Positions 54,391 through 63,321 of a stretch of DNA of 64,000 nucleotides are shown piece after piece. The notes under the pieces were generated by a model. The model made no database searches, was not told the origin of the DNA, and saw nothing but the letters and a program-made list of their open reading frames with translations. How positions within the stretch are numbered: the first letter of the stretch is position 1; the number at the start of each line of letters is the position of its first letter. The DNA is from Sunxiuqinia sp965230765 (lineage in GTDB: Bacteria; Bacteroidota; Bacteroidia; Bacteroidales; Prolixibacteraceae), in the NCBI GenBank assembly GCA_965230765.1, contig CBDDLR010000001.1:1488001-1552000 (forward strand), given 5' to 3'. The translations under genes were made by a program, and so were the position numbers.

Positions 54391-55449
54391 ATGATAAAAA
54401 GAATTTATTTCCCAACTGTTTTGCTGATTCTAGCAGTTCTGTCAGCTTGTAACAATCAGCAACAAGATACAGAAACTGAACTCGCTATTCCTGTTTCTGT
54501 AGAAGATATTAAACCCGGATCTATTGAGCAAACCATAAGCTCAACCGGAACAGTAGCTGCAGCCAAAGAAGTTAGTTTGCTTACTGAAACGGCAGGTGAG
54601 TATTTTGTAGCCAAAAACCCAAAAACCGGGAAGCATTTTTCTTTAGGGGACAAAGTAACAAAGGGGCAGGTGATTGTTGAGTTGAAAGACGAAGAGTATG
54701 TAAATGGGATCGCCCTGGAAACGAAAGAACTGAACCTGGAGATTTCGGAGCAGGAGTATAAAAAACAGGAATCACTTTACGAAAAAGGTGGTGTGACCCT
54801 GAGGGAATACAGAAACTCAGAGGTTTCATTTATCAATTCGAAGTATGATTATGAGAGGGCGCAAATCCAGTTGGAGAAAATGAATGTCCGAGCACCGTTT
54901 ACCGGAGTGATCACTGAGTTGCCACATTTTACCCCAGGCACAAAAGTGAATAGTGGAACAATGGTGGTGGGCTTAATGAGTTATTCCAAACTTTTGTTGG
55001 AAGTTAATTTTCCTGAAAAGCATATCAATACCGTGAAGCCCGGGCAGGAAGTCAGGGTGATGAATTATACTTTGCCTGACGATACACTCAAGGGTATTGT
55101 TGACGAGCTTTCTCCGGCCATTAGCACTGAAACACGTACTTTCCTTGGCAACCTTACAGTTTATAACAACGACCTGAAGTTGCGCCCGGGCATGTTTGTT
55201 CAGTCTGAAATTATTATGGATCGAAAAGATAGTGTAATTGTCATTCCAAAAGATGTGGTAATTTCAGGGCAGCGCGGCAAGACCGTGTTTGTGGTTGAAA
55301 AAGGTACTGCACTTCAAAAACAGGTCACTTTTGGTTACGAAAATAAAGATGAAGTAGAAATTACTTCAGGGCTAAAAATGAATGATCGTTTGGTTGTGAA
55401 AGGGTTTGAAACTTTGCGCAATCGTTCCAAAGTAAAAATCATCAAATAG
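54391..55449 (+). CDS. RND efflux periplasmic adaptor (membrane fusion) lipoprotein
   Basis: 352 residues. Lipoprotein signal ending AVLSAC at residue 20. Then barrel-sandwich/lipoyl halves (TGTVAAAKEVSLLTETAGE; VRAPFTGVITELPHFTPGTKVNSGT) around a short helical hairpin (LETKELNLEISEQEYKKQESLYEKG), a beta-barrel domain and the C-terminal membrane-proximal domain. It connects TolC to an RND pump. Only one adaptor is present for two RND proteins in the operon. Confidence 0.94.
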   Translation: MIKRIYFPTVLLILAVLSACNNQQQDTETELAIPVSVEDIKPGSIEQTISSTGTVAAAKEVSLLTETAGEYFVAKNPKTGKHFSLGDKVTKGQVIVELKDEEYVNGIALETKELNLEISEQEYKKQESLYEKGGVTLREYRNSEVSFINSKYDYERAQIQLEKMNVRAPFTGVITELPHFTPGTKVNSGTMVVGLMSYSKLLLEVNFPEKHINTVKPGQEVRVMNYTLPDDTLKGIVDELSPAISTETRTFLGNLTVYNNDLKLRPGMFVQSEIIMDRKDSVIVIPKDVVISGQRGKTVFVVEKGTALQKQVTFGYENKDEVEITSGLKMNDRLVVKGFETLRNRSKVKIIK

Positions 55450-55461
55450 AAAGGATTTGCC

Positions 55462-58400
55462 GTGAAGAAATTAAGCGAATTTTCGGTCAACTTCCCGGTA
55501 ACCATCCTGATGATGGTGCTTGGGGTTATCTTGTTGGGTTACATCTCATACGACAAGCTGGGCGTTGACCTATTCCCTGAGCTCAACAACCCCAGGTTGT
55601 TTATTGAGCTGCAATCAGGAGAAAGGCCTCCCGAAGAAATGGAGAAGCAATTTGTTGAAAACATCGAAGCGATGTCCATTCGCCAATCAGATGTTGTGCA
55701 GGTTTCTTCGGTGTCGAAAGTAGGAAATGCGCAAGTAACCGTTGAGTATGCCTGGAACACAGATATGGATGAAGCCTTCCTGGATTTACAAAAGGCAGTT
55801 ACGGGTTTTTCGCAGAACCAGGAAGTTGATGAAATTACTATCACGCAGCACGATCCGAATACCTCACCGGTAATGCTTTATGGGTTAAGCCATGCATCCA
55901 TTGATGATATGAACGAACTTCGAAAAGTGGCACAAAACTACATTCGAAATGAGTTGATCCGCCTGGAAGGTGTTGCCGATGTGGAGATTTCCGGTTCTGA
56001 GGATAATGAGGTGCTGATAGAAACCAGTCAATACCTGCTTGATGCCTATGGATTGACCATGGATGAGATCAGCTCACGCATACAAAGTTTTAACCAGAGT
56101 ATTTCAGGTGGTTCTATTGAAGAAATGGGCTTGCGATACGTAGTAAAAGGAGTGAGCCTGTTAACCGATGTGGAAGATTTTGAGCAGGTAATCGTAGGAT
56201 ACAAACGAACTAATTCAGAAGATAACACATCAGCTTTTGCTCCTGTTTTCTTGAGGGAAGTTGCCAATGTTTCGTTTAAAAATAAAGAACCGGAAAACAT
56301 TGTCCGGTTAAATGGCAAACGTTGCCTGGGGCTTTCCATTTACAAAGAAACCCGTTTTAACACGGTGAAAGCGGTTGAGCAGATTGATGAGGCCATTGTG
56401 GATATTCAAAAAGCATTGCCGGGTTACCAGTTACAAGTGGTAACCAACCAGGGAAGTTTCATAAACGATGCAATCAATGAAGTACAGGAATCGGCACTTT
56501 GGGGTGTGGTTCTGGCAGTTTTTGTGTTGTTCCTTTTTCTAAGAAGGTTTGGCAGTACGCTGATTATTAGCATTGCCATTCCAATTTCGGTTATTGCCAC
56601 ATTTAATCTGATGTACTTTAATGGGTTGAGCCTGAATATTATGACGCTTGGAGGGCTTGCGCTTGGTGCGGGTATGTTGGTCGACAATGCCATCGTGGTT
56701 ATGGAAAACATTTTCAGAAACCATGAAAACGGCATGTCAGTCCGGGAAGCAGCCATTGAAGGTACATCACAAGTAAGTGGCGCAATTATCGCCTCTACCA
56801 TAACAACCATTATTGTGTTTCTGCCAATTGTTTACTTGCATGGTGCATCTGGTGAACTATTTAAAGACCAGGCATGGACGGTGGCATTTTCGCTACTTTC
56901 CTCATTGGTTGTAGCTATTCTGGTGATACCAATGCTATTTAATCTTTTCTATAAGAAGAAGAAAGAAAGGAAAATCCAGTCGGTGCAGGTAAAAGGTTAC
57001 GGAAGATTTCTTGAGAAGGTATTAAAAATGAAATGGCTGGTGATTTTGGTGGGCTTTGTCTTGGTCGCCGGATCAATTCTGATCATCCCTTTCATTGGAA
57101 ATGAGTTCATGCCAAAAACTGAAACACGGGAATTCAGCATGGAAATACGGATGCAGGAAGGGACACGATTGGAAAGAACTACAGCAGCCGTTGAAAACCT
57201 GGAGAGTGTAATTACTGAATTGTTGGGCGAAAACATTACAACCACTTATAGTCATGTTGGTCCTTCAATTGGAATGGGTAGCTCCGAATCACAAATATTT
57301 GAAGGTGAAAACACTGCTTCGATTAAAATTATTTTGAGTCAGGAAGCCGGGATTGCTTCAACAAAGGCAATTCAAATGATTAGTAGTGCGATTGGCGAAG
57401 TCCCCGGAATGGAGATCAACTTCAAACAAGATGAAACGGCACTAAAAAGTATTATGGGTACAGATGAGGCTCCATTGGTTATCGAAGTACAGGGAGAAGA
57501 TCTGGAAGTGATCGAACGTTTATCCGCTGAGGTAAAATCCCGTGTTCAGGGATTACCTGGGATGTACAATTTTGAGTCATCGATGGAAGAAGGTTCACCC
57601 GAAGTGGAGATTGTTATTGACCGACTGAGGGCAGGGATGTTCAACCTAAGCGTACAAAATATTATTGGGCAGATTCAGGATCAACTGGAAGGCAAAGTTT
57701 CCGGGCAGATAGAACGGCAGGGTGAAATGCAGGACATTACCATTAAACTTCCAGAGAAAAATCTGAGCCAGTTGGATGAACTGCGGATTGTAAGCAATCA
57801 GCAAGAGTTTTTGGTAAATGAAATTGCTGATGTCAGCATCGGGCAATCCCCTAAAGAAGTTTTCCGCAGAAATCAAAACCGCATTGGTAAAATCACTGCG
57901 CAACTGGAAAACGATGTGCCATTGGACAAGGCTGTTGCTCAGATTGAAAAAGCCATAGCGCCGATTAATTTGCCTCCTGATTATAAAATTAACATTAGCG
58001 GGGAAGAGGAAAAGCGAAAAGAATCGATGGCAAGTCTGAGCTTTGCATTGCTGCTTTCAGTTATTTTGGTTTATATGGTGCTGGCTTCACAGTTTGAATC
58101 ATTGCTGCACCCATTCACCATTTTGCTGACTATCCCACTTGCAGGTGTTGGCTCCGTCTTGACTTTCTTCCTGATGGGCAAAACATTTAACATGATGGCC
58201 TACATCGGAATTATTATGTTGGTCGGGATTGCAGTAAATGACTCCATTATTTTGGTTGACCGCATATTGCAATTAAGAAAATCCGGGATGGAACGATTGG
58301 AGGCTGTCCTACAGGCTGGACAGCAGCGTATCCGCCCGATTATCATGACCAGTTTGACCACCATTTTGGCTTTGTTCCCTTTAACTCTGGGAATAGGTGA

Positions 58401-58536
58401 AAGTGCATCATTGCGTTCGCCAATGGCTTTGGCTGTAATTGGCGGATTGGTGACATCAACCTTGTTGACCCTGCTTGTAATCCCTTGCATGTATGATGCC
58501 ATCGAAGCAATTAGGGATCGGTTTAAAAGAAACTAA
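55462..58536 (+). CDS. RND efflux pump inner-membrane subunit
   Basis: 1024 residues, AcrB-like twelve-helix plan with two large periplasmic loops. Helix 4 has D408 in GMLVDNAIVVMENIF; AcrB has two aspartates there, and the second is asparagine here, as in the SwrC/HAE-type pumps. Helix 10 has IAVNDSIILVDRIL rather than the AcrB lysine. The last residues are a short basic tail. GTG start at 55462, 12 bases after the adaptor. Works with TolC and the adaptor. Confidence 0.95.
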   Translation: MKKLSEFSVNFPVTILMMVLGVILLGYISYDKLGVDLFPELNNPRLFIELQSGERPPEEMEKQFVENIEAMSIRQSDVVQVSSVSKVGNAQVTVEYAWNTDMDEAFLDLQKAVTGFSQNQEVDEITITQHDPNTSPVMLYGLSHASIDDMNELRKVAQNYIRNELIRLEGVADVEISGSEDNEVLIETSQYLLDAYGLTMDEISSRIQSFNQSISGGSIEEMGLRYVVKGVSLLTDVEDFEQVIVGYKRTNSEDNTSAFAPVFLREVANVSFKNKEPENIVRLNGKRCLGLSIYKETRFNTVKAVEQIDEAIVDIQKALPGYQLQVVTNQGSFINDAINEVQESALWGVVLAVFVLFLFLRRFGSTLIISIAIPISVIATFNLMYFNGLSLNIMTLGGLALGAGMLVDNAIVVMENIFRNHENGMSVREAAIEGTSQVSGAIIASTITTIIVFLPIVYLHGASGELFKDQAWTVAFSLLSSLVVAILVIPMLFNLFYKKKKERKIQSVQVKGYGRFLEKVLKMKWLVILVGFVLVAGSILIIPFIGNEFMPKTETREFSMEIRMQEGTRLERTTAAVENLESVITELLGENITTTYSHVGPSIGMGSSESQIFEGENTASIKIILSQEAGIASTKAIQMISSAIGEVPGMEINFKQDETALKSIMGTDEAPLVIEVQGEDLEVIERLSAEVKSRVQGLPGMYNFESSMEEGSPEVEIVIDRLRAGMFNLSVQNIIGQIQDQLEGKVSGQIERQGEMQDITIKLPEKNLSQLDELRIVSNQQEFLVNEIADVSIGQSPKEVFRRNQNRIGKITAQLENDVPLDKAVAQIEKAIAPINLPPDYKINISGEEEKRKESMASLSFALLLSVILVYMVLASQFESLLHPFTILLTIPLAGVGSVLTFFLMGKTFNMMAYIGIIMLVGIAVNDSIILVDRILQLRKSGMERLEAVLQAGQQRIRPIIMTSLTTILALFPLTLGIGESASLRSPMALAVIGGLVTSTLLTLLVIPCMYDAIEAIRDRFKRN

Positions 58537-58560
58537 TGTAGCTTGAAATAAGATCGAAAC

Positions 58561-61500
58561 GTGAAATTTATAATAGATAGAAAAACGCTCATCAGCATGT
58601 TGTTTATTGGGTTGACCCTGCTGGGTTACATATCCTATAAACAGCTAAAGGTAGAGTTACTGCCAAGTCCTGAATTGCCTTTCCTTTTAGTTCAGGCGGG
58701 TTCACCCATTGAAGCTGATCCAGAATATATGGAGAATGAAGTGGCGATCCCGATTGAAGGTGCTGTTAGCACCTTGGAAGGCATTGAATCACTGGAAACA
58801 AACATTAATTCACGTAGAACAACCATTGTTGTTTACTACCAACAGGATGTAGAATTAGGTTTTGCATACCTAAAACTTCAAGAAAAAATAAATGAAATAA
58901 GAAGCAGCCTTCCCGAAGGAGTAATGGTTGATGTGGCCAGAATGGACATGGAGCAACTCAATACGCGTTTCATGTCCCTTCAGGTAAGGGGGAGCGGTGG
59001 TGTCGACCGTGTTCGAAATGTGGTTGATCAGGATGTTGCCCCAGAGCTGGAAAATTTAGATGGGATTGCTGGTGTAAACGTTTTTGGAGGCAGGGAAAAG
59101 TCGATTGAAGTAATCCTGAATATGGATGCCTGTGAGGCCTATCAGATTACCCCGGGGCAAATCCGGAACAGGATCTCCCAAAATGCCCGCTCCAGAACAT
59201 ACGTGGGAAACCTGAAAGAAAAAGATCGCTTGTTTTTTGTGCATGTTACCGCAGAATACGAGCGTGTGACCGACATTGAAAACCTTGTTATAGCAGATGG
59301 CCCAATTCTATTAAAAGACATTGCCGAGATACGGTTTGGGGTAAAAGAAGAAACCAGTTTCAGCCGGGTAAATGGCAAAGAAGCTGTGACGATTCAGTTG
59401 GTGAATGATGCCCAGGCAAATCAGATTGAACTATCTGATGAAACGAAAGAACTGATAGCCAAATTAAACAATAGCCTAGCCAGAAAGGACATTGAAATTG
59501 TGATACAGGAAAACAATGCAGAGGTCATGGAAAGGAACATCGATCAGATTATTAATCTTGCATTAATTGGTGGATTGCTGGCTGTTTTTGTTTTATGGAT
59601 TTTCCTAAAAAATATTCGCATTGTTGCTTTCATAGCGCTGGCTATTCCTGTTTCTGTTTTTACGGCTTTCAATTTCTTCTATGCTTACGATATTACCCTA
59701 AATAGTTTAACACTCGTTGGTATGGCACTGGCTATTGGTATGTTGCTGGATAATAGTGTAGTTGTGCTGGAGAATGTATATCGGCTGGCAGGGAAAGGCG
59801 TTGATGCTGACAAAGCAGTCTCCCAGGGGACAACCGAGGTGTGGCGGTCTATCGTTGCTGCTACATTGACAACGATTACCGTATTTCTACCGTTTGTTTT
59901 TTCAAGCAATTTTATGATAGAAATGTTGGGGCACAATGTGGGTGTTTCCATTATTTCCACCCTTTTGGTTTCGTTGGCAGTGGCGCTTCTGTTTATCCCA
60001 ATGGCGATCCATTTCATTTTAAAACGCCGGAAAGGCAAAAGCATTTTCTACGAAAAAGTAACCACCAACAACCGGATGGTTCAGGTGTATTTGCTACTCC
60101 TGAAATCTGCTATGCGAAAACCAGCAGCTACTGTAATCGGAGGCGTAACGATTTTTTTTCTTCTGATATTTATAAGCCTGACGGTCAGTGATAGTTCATT
60201 GCAGGAAGCAGAAGAAAGTCAAATTCAGCTTTACGCAACGATGCCTTCTGGTTCTAGTCTGGAAACAACCGACGAGGTTGTTCAGAAGATCGAGGAAAAG
60301 CTTGAGGATGTAAAGGAAAAGCAAGATGTGATTAGCAAAATTGAAGAAGAACAAGCGGTAATCACTGTTAGTCTGCTCGAAGATTTCGAAAAAATTGACG
60401 GAAGAAACTTTGCAGAGATAAAGTCTTCAATTAGTGAGCTAACAGGGAATATTGACAAAGCAGAAATTTCGTTTGAGCAGGTACAGGGATCACGGAATTT
60501 TGGTGGCGCCGGGATGAACATGATGGGGAATTTCGAGCGTTTGATGGGGATTGGTAGCGAGCAGGAGAAGATTGTTATTAAAGGTGAAGACTTTGAGTTG
60601 ATGCAGACGGTTGCCAGTGACATAAAATATTTCCTGGAAGAAATGGACTTCATGAATAGGGTGAGGTTGAATGTTTCCGACAATCGCCCGGAGGTTCAGA
60701 TGATTTTTGACCCGTTGCTGATGACGGAGTACAACATCAATGTATCACAGGTTTCCAGTGAACTCAATTCTTTCTCTGGGGATATCTCAACAGGTATCAT
60801 GTTTAATCAGGGGGTTGATGAATATGAAATAGTGATCAAGCAAGGGGAGCAGGAAGAAGAGGATGATGTGCGAACGATGGATGACCTTAAAGCACTTCAG
60901 ATAAGCAATGCATCAGGAGGTTTGCATGATTTGGATGACTTTACCAACCTGGTTTATGCTAGGGGTTTGGCCGGGATTAACCGGGTCAATCAGGAAAAAC
61001 AGATTGAGATTACGTACAGGATGGTTCGTGAGGCTCAGGATTCAAAGGATTTGTTGCAATCATACCGCTTTGAGATTGATGAGATGATAGCTGGTTACAA
61101 TTTCCCTTCCGGGGTGGCAGCAGAGGTTGTGCACGAAGAGAATGAACTGGCTGATTTTAACTTCCTAATTTGGGCTGCAATAATTCTGATCTTTATGATC
61201 CTGGCTTCGGTATTTGAATCCGTTGCCACACCATTTGTGTTGTTGTTCTCCATTCCTTTGGCTGGAATTGGTTCTTTATTAGCTTTAATTATTACTGGAA
61301 ACAGTTTGTTCAATGCAAACACCATGATCGGATTCCTGATCTTACTGGGTGTGGTGGTTAACAATGGGATTATTTTGATCGACTATTCAAATATACTTCG
61401 AAAAAGAGGCTATCGCAGGTCACGTGCGTTAATGACTGCAGGTTTGTCAAGGGTTCGCCCAATACTGATAACAGCTATTACAACCATTGTTGCCATGATG

Positions 61501-63264
61501 CCACTAGCAATGGGGCAGGCCGAATATGTTAGTTTAATCGGTGCCCCTTTTGCAATTATCGTTATTGGTGGGTTGGCTCTGAGTACACTTCTAACCTTAA
61601 TATTTATACCAACTTTCTATTCCGGATTAGAAAACGCTTTGGAGTGGTTTTATCAGTTGAACTGGAAGATAAAAGCGTTTCAGTTGTTAGCCATGGCTAC
61701 CTTGTTTTTTCTCATTTTTTCTACCGTTGATTCAACAGTATGGAAAATGTTGGATACGATTTTGGTTGTAATATTGGTGCCAGGCTGTACCTGGTTCGTG
61801 TTAAACAGCTTGAAAAGGGCACAAACAAAACTAATTGGGGATAAGGATAAAATGCATATCGTCATTCAAAGTTTGGTTAAAATTTACGACCGTCCAGGAA
61901 AGTTTACCAGGGAATGGAAAGGAGGCCTAAACATTCGAAAACGGGCTGGGCTTGAAAAAGAATATCTCTCCATTAAAGACTTTGACCAATTGATTTGGCA
62001 GTTGCCATTGTTAGGCTTTTTGCTCTATTTTACCTTTATCTTTTTAAATGGTGGGTTCTGGTCCCTGTTTCTGATATTAATGATTTACTTGTATGTCAAT
62101 CGTATCTGGCATTCAGTGTCTCTCTATCTGATTAATAAATCTGAACAGACTGGAAATAAAAGATATTCGTGGTTCGACACTCAGATAAAACGTTTCTGCT
62201 TCTGGTTTTTACCGCTTGTTGAACTGTTCTTCTTCTGGAAAAAATCAGAATACCTTGGACTGACGATAGCGATTGCTGCGATCTGGTACATTGGCCTGGT
62301 AATTTTTGTAACAGCAAGAAGGTTATATGAAGAAAAAGTAAACATAGACCGTATTACAGGAAGGTTTGGTTTGCTTAAAAGGAGTGTGTTCCGCTTGGTG
62401 AAACAAATTCCGGTTATTGGAAAACGAAGGCAACCTTTCAAAGCGCTTAGCGGTGTTTCTTTGGAAATTGGAACTGGTATGTTTGGTCTGCTTGGACCAA
62501 ACGGTGCAGGAAAATCAACCATGATGCGGATTATTTGTGGCATTTTGGATCAGAGCTATGGGAAGATATGGATCAATGGCATTGATACACAAAAGAAACG
62601 TGAAGAACTGCAAGGGTTAATTGGATATTTACCCCAGGAATTTGGTACGTATGAAAACATGCCCGCAGCCGAGTTCCTGGAGTATCAGGCTTTGCTGAAA
62701 GGCTTAACTGATAAGAAGACCCGGGAAGACCGAATTGAGTATGTCTTGAAATCGGTTCACATGTGGGAAAAAAGAAATGATAAGATTGGCTCTTTTTCAG
62801 GGGGTATGAAGCAGCGGATTGGGATAGCCCAGATTCTTCTGCACCTACCCAAAATATTGGTGGTTGATGAACCGACTGCTGGTTTGGATCCACGTGAGCG
62901 GATCAGGTTTAGAAACTTGCTTGTTGAGCTTAGCCGGGAACGTATTGTAATCTTTTCAACGCACATTATTGAAGATATTTCAAGCTCGTGTAATCAGGTG
63001 GCGGTGATTAATAAAGGAAGGCTGAAATACCATGGAACCCCGGTTGAAATGGTGAACCTTGCTGATGATTTGGTATGGCAATACGATGTTCCGGCATCAG
63101 AATTTGATAAAATGCCTAACAAACAGATGGTTGTTCATCACATGCGTGTTGGTGAGGACATACGGGTACGGGTACTTGGAAAAGAAAAGCCGACAGAGTC
63201 TGCGATTTTGGCAAAACCGGTTCTGGAAGATGCGTATCTGTGTTTAATTAAAGACTTAAAATAG
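58561..63264 (+). CDS. RND pump fused to an ABC ATPase domain
   Basis: 1567 residues in one uninterrupted frame. Residues about 1-1035 are a full RND subunit: helix 4 has D397 in GMLLDNSVVVLENVY and helix 10 has GVVVNNGIILIDYSN. Residues about 1040-1255 hold six more hydrophobic helices in three pairs, joined by basic loops. Residues about 1285-1567 are a complete ABC nucleotide-binding domain: Walker A GPNGAGKST at 1312-1320, Q-loop GYLPQEF, signature SGGMKQR at 1413, Walker B VVDEPTAGLD around D1436, and switch STHI. It ends with an ABC-2-type accessory region. GTG start at 58561. I know of no described protein of this kind; its energy source could be proton flow, ATP or both. Confidence 0.92.
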   Translation: MKFIIDRKTLISMLFIGLTLLGYISYKQLKVELLPSPELPFLLVQAGSPIEADPEYMENEVAIPIEGAVSTLEGIESLETNINSRRTTIVVYYQQDVELGFAYLKLQEKINEIRSSLPEGVMVDVARMDMEQLNTRFMSLQVRGSGGVDRVRNVVDQDVAPELENLDGIAGVNVFGGREKSIEVILNMDACEAYQITPGQIRNRISQNARSRTYVGNLKEKDRLFFVHVTAEYERVTDIENLVIADGPILLKDIAEIRFGVKEETSFSRVNGKEAVTIQLVNDAQANQIELSDETKELIAKLNNSLARKDIEIVIQENNAEVMERNIDQIINLALIGGLLAVFVLWIFLKNIRIVAFIALAIPVSVFTAFNFFYAYDITLNSLTLVGMALAIGMLLDNSVVVLENVYRLAGKGVDADKAVSQGTTEVWRSIVAATLTTITVFLPFVFSSNFMIEMLGHNVGVSIISTLLVSLAVALLFIPMAIHFILKRRKGKSIFYEKVTTNNRMVQVYLLLLKSAMRKPAATVIGGVTIFFLLIFISLTVSDSSLQEAEESQIQLYATMPSGSSLETTDEVVQKIEEKLEDVKEKQDVISKIEEEQAVITVSLLEDFEKIDGRNFAEIKSSISELTGNIDKAEISFEQVQGSRNFGGAGMNMMGNFERLMGIGSEQEKIVIKGEDFELMQTVASDIKYFLEEMDFMNRVRLNVSDNRPEVQMIFDPLLMTEYNINVSQVSSELNSFSGDISTGIMFNQGVDEYEIVIKQGEQEEEDDVRTMDDLKALQISNASGGLHDLDDFTNLVYARGLAGINRVNQEKQIEITYRMVREAQDSKDLLQSYRFEIDEMIAGYNFPSGVAAEVVHEENELADFNFLIWAAIILIFMILASVFESVATPFVLLFSIPLAGIGSLLALIITGNSLFNANTMIGFLILLGVVVNNGIILIDYSNILRKRGYRRSRALMTAGLSRVRPILITAITTIVAMMPLAMGQAEYVSLIGAPFAIIVIGGLALSTLLTLIFIPTFYSGLENALEWFYQLNWKIKAFQLLAMATLFFLIFSTVDSTVWKMLDTILVVILVPGCTWFVLNSLKRAQTKLIGDKDKMHIVIQSLVKIYDRPGKFTREWKGGLNIRKRAGLEKEYLSIKDFDQLIWQLPLLGFLLYFTFIFLNGGFWSLFLILMIYLYVNRIWHSVSLYLINKSEQTGNKRYSWFDTQIKRFCFWFLPLVELFFFWKKSEYLGLTIAIAAIWYIGLVIFVTARRLYEEKVNIDRITGRFGLLKRSVFRLVKQIPVIGKRRQPFKALSGVSLEIGTGMFGLLGPNGAGKSTMMRIICGILDQSYGKIWINGIDTQKKREELQGLIGYLPQEFGTYENMPAAEFLEYQALLKGLTDKKTREDRIEYVLKSVHMWEKRNDKIGSFSGGMKQRIGIAQILLHLPKILVVDEPTAGLDPRERIRFRNLLVELSRERIVIFSTHIIEDISSSCNQVAVINKGRLKYHGTPVEMVNLADDLVWQYDVPASEFDKMPNKQMVVHHMRVGEDIRVRVLGKEKPTESAILAKPVLEDAYLCLIKDLK

Positions 63265-63321
63265 ATGGTTAGTCATTAGATAATTTGTTATTGAAAATTC
63301 AGGATCAAGAAACAATTAAAA

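Noticed and set aside
58561..63264. The RND-ABC fusion as an assembly artefact or missed stop
   Set aside because: The linker is itself an orderly membrane region with continuous coding character, and both the RND and ABC halves are complete with proper motifs.
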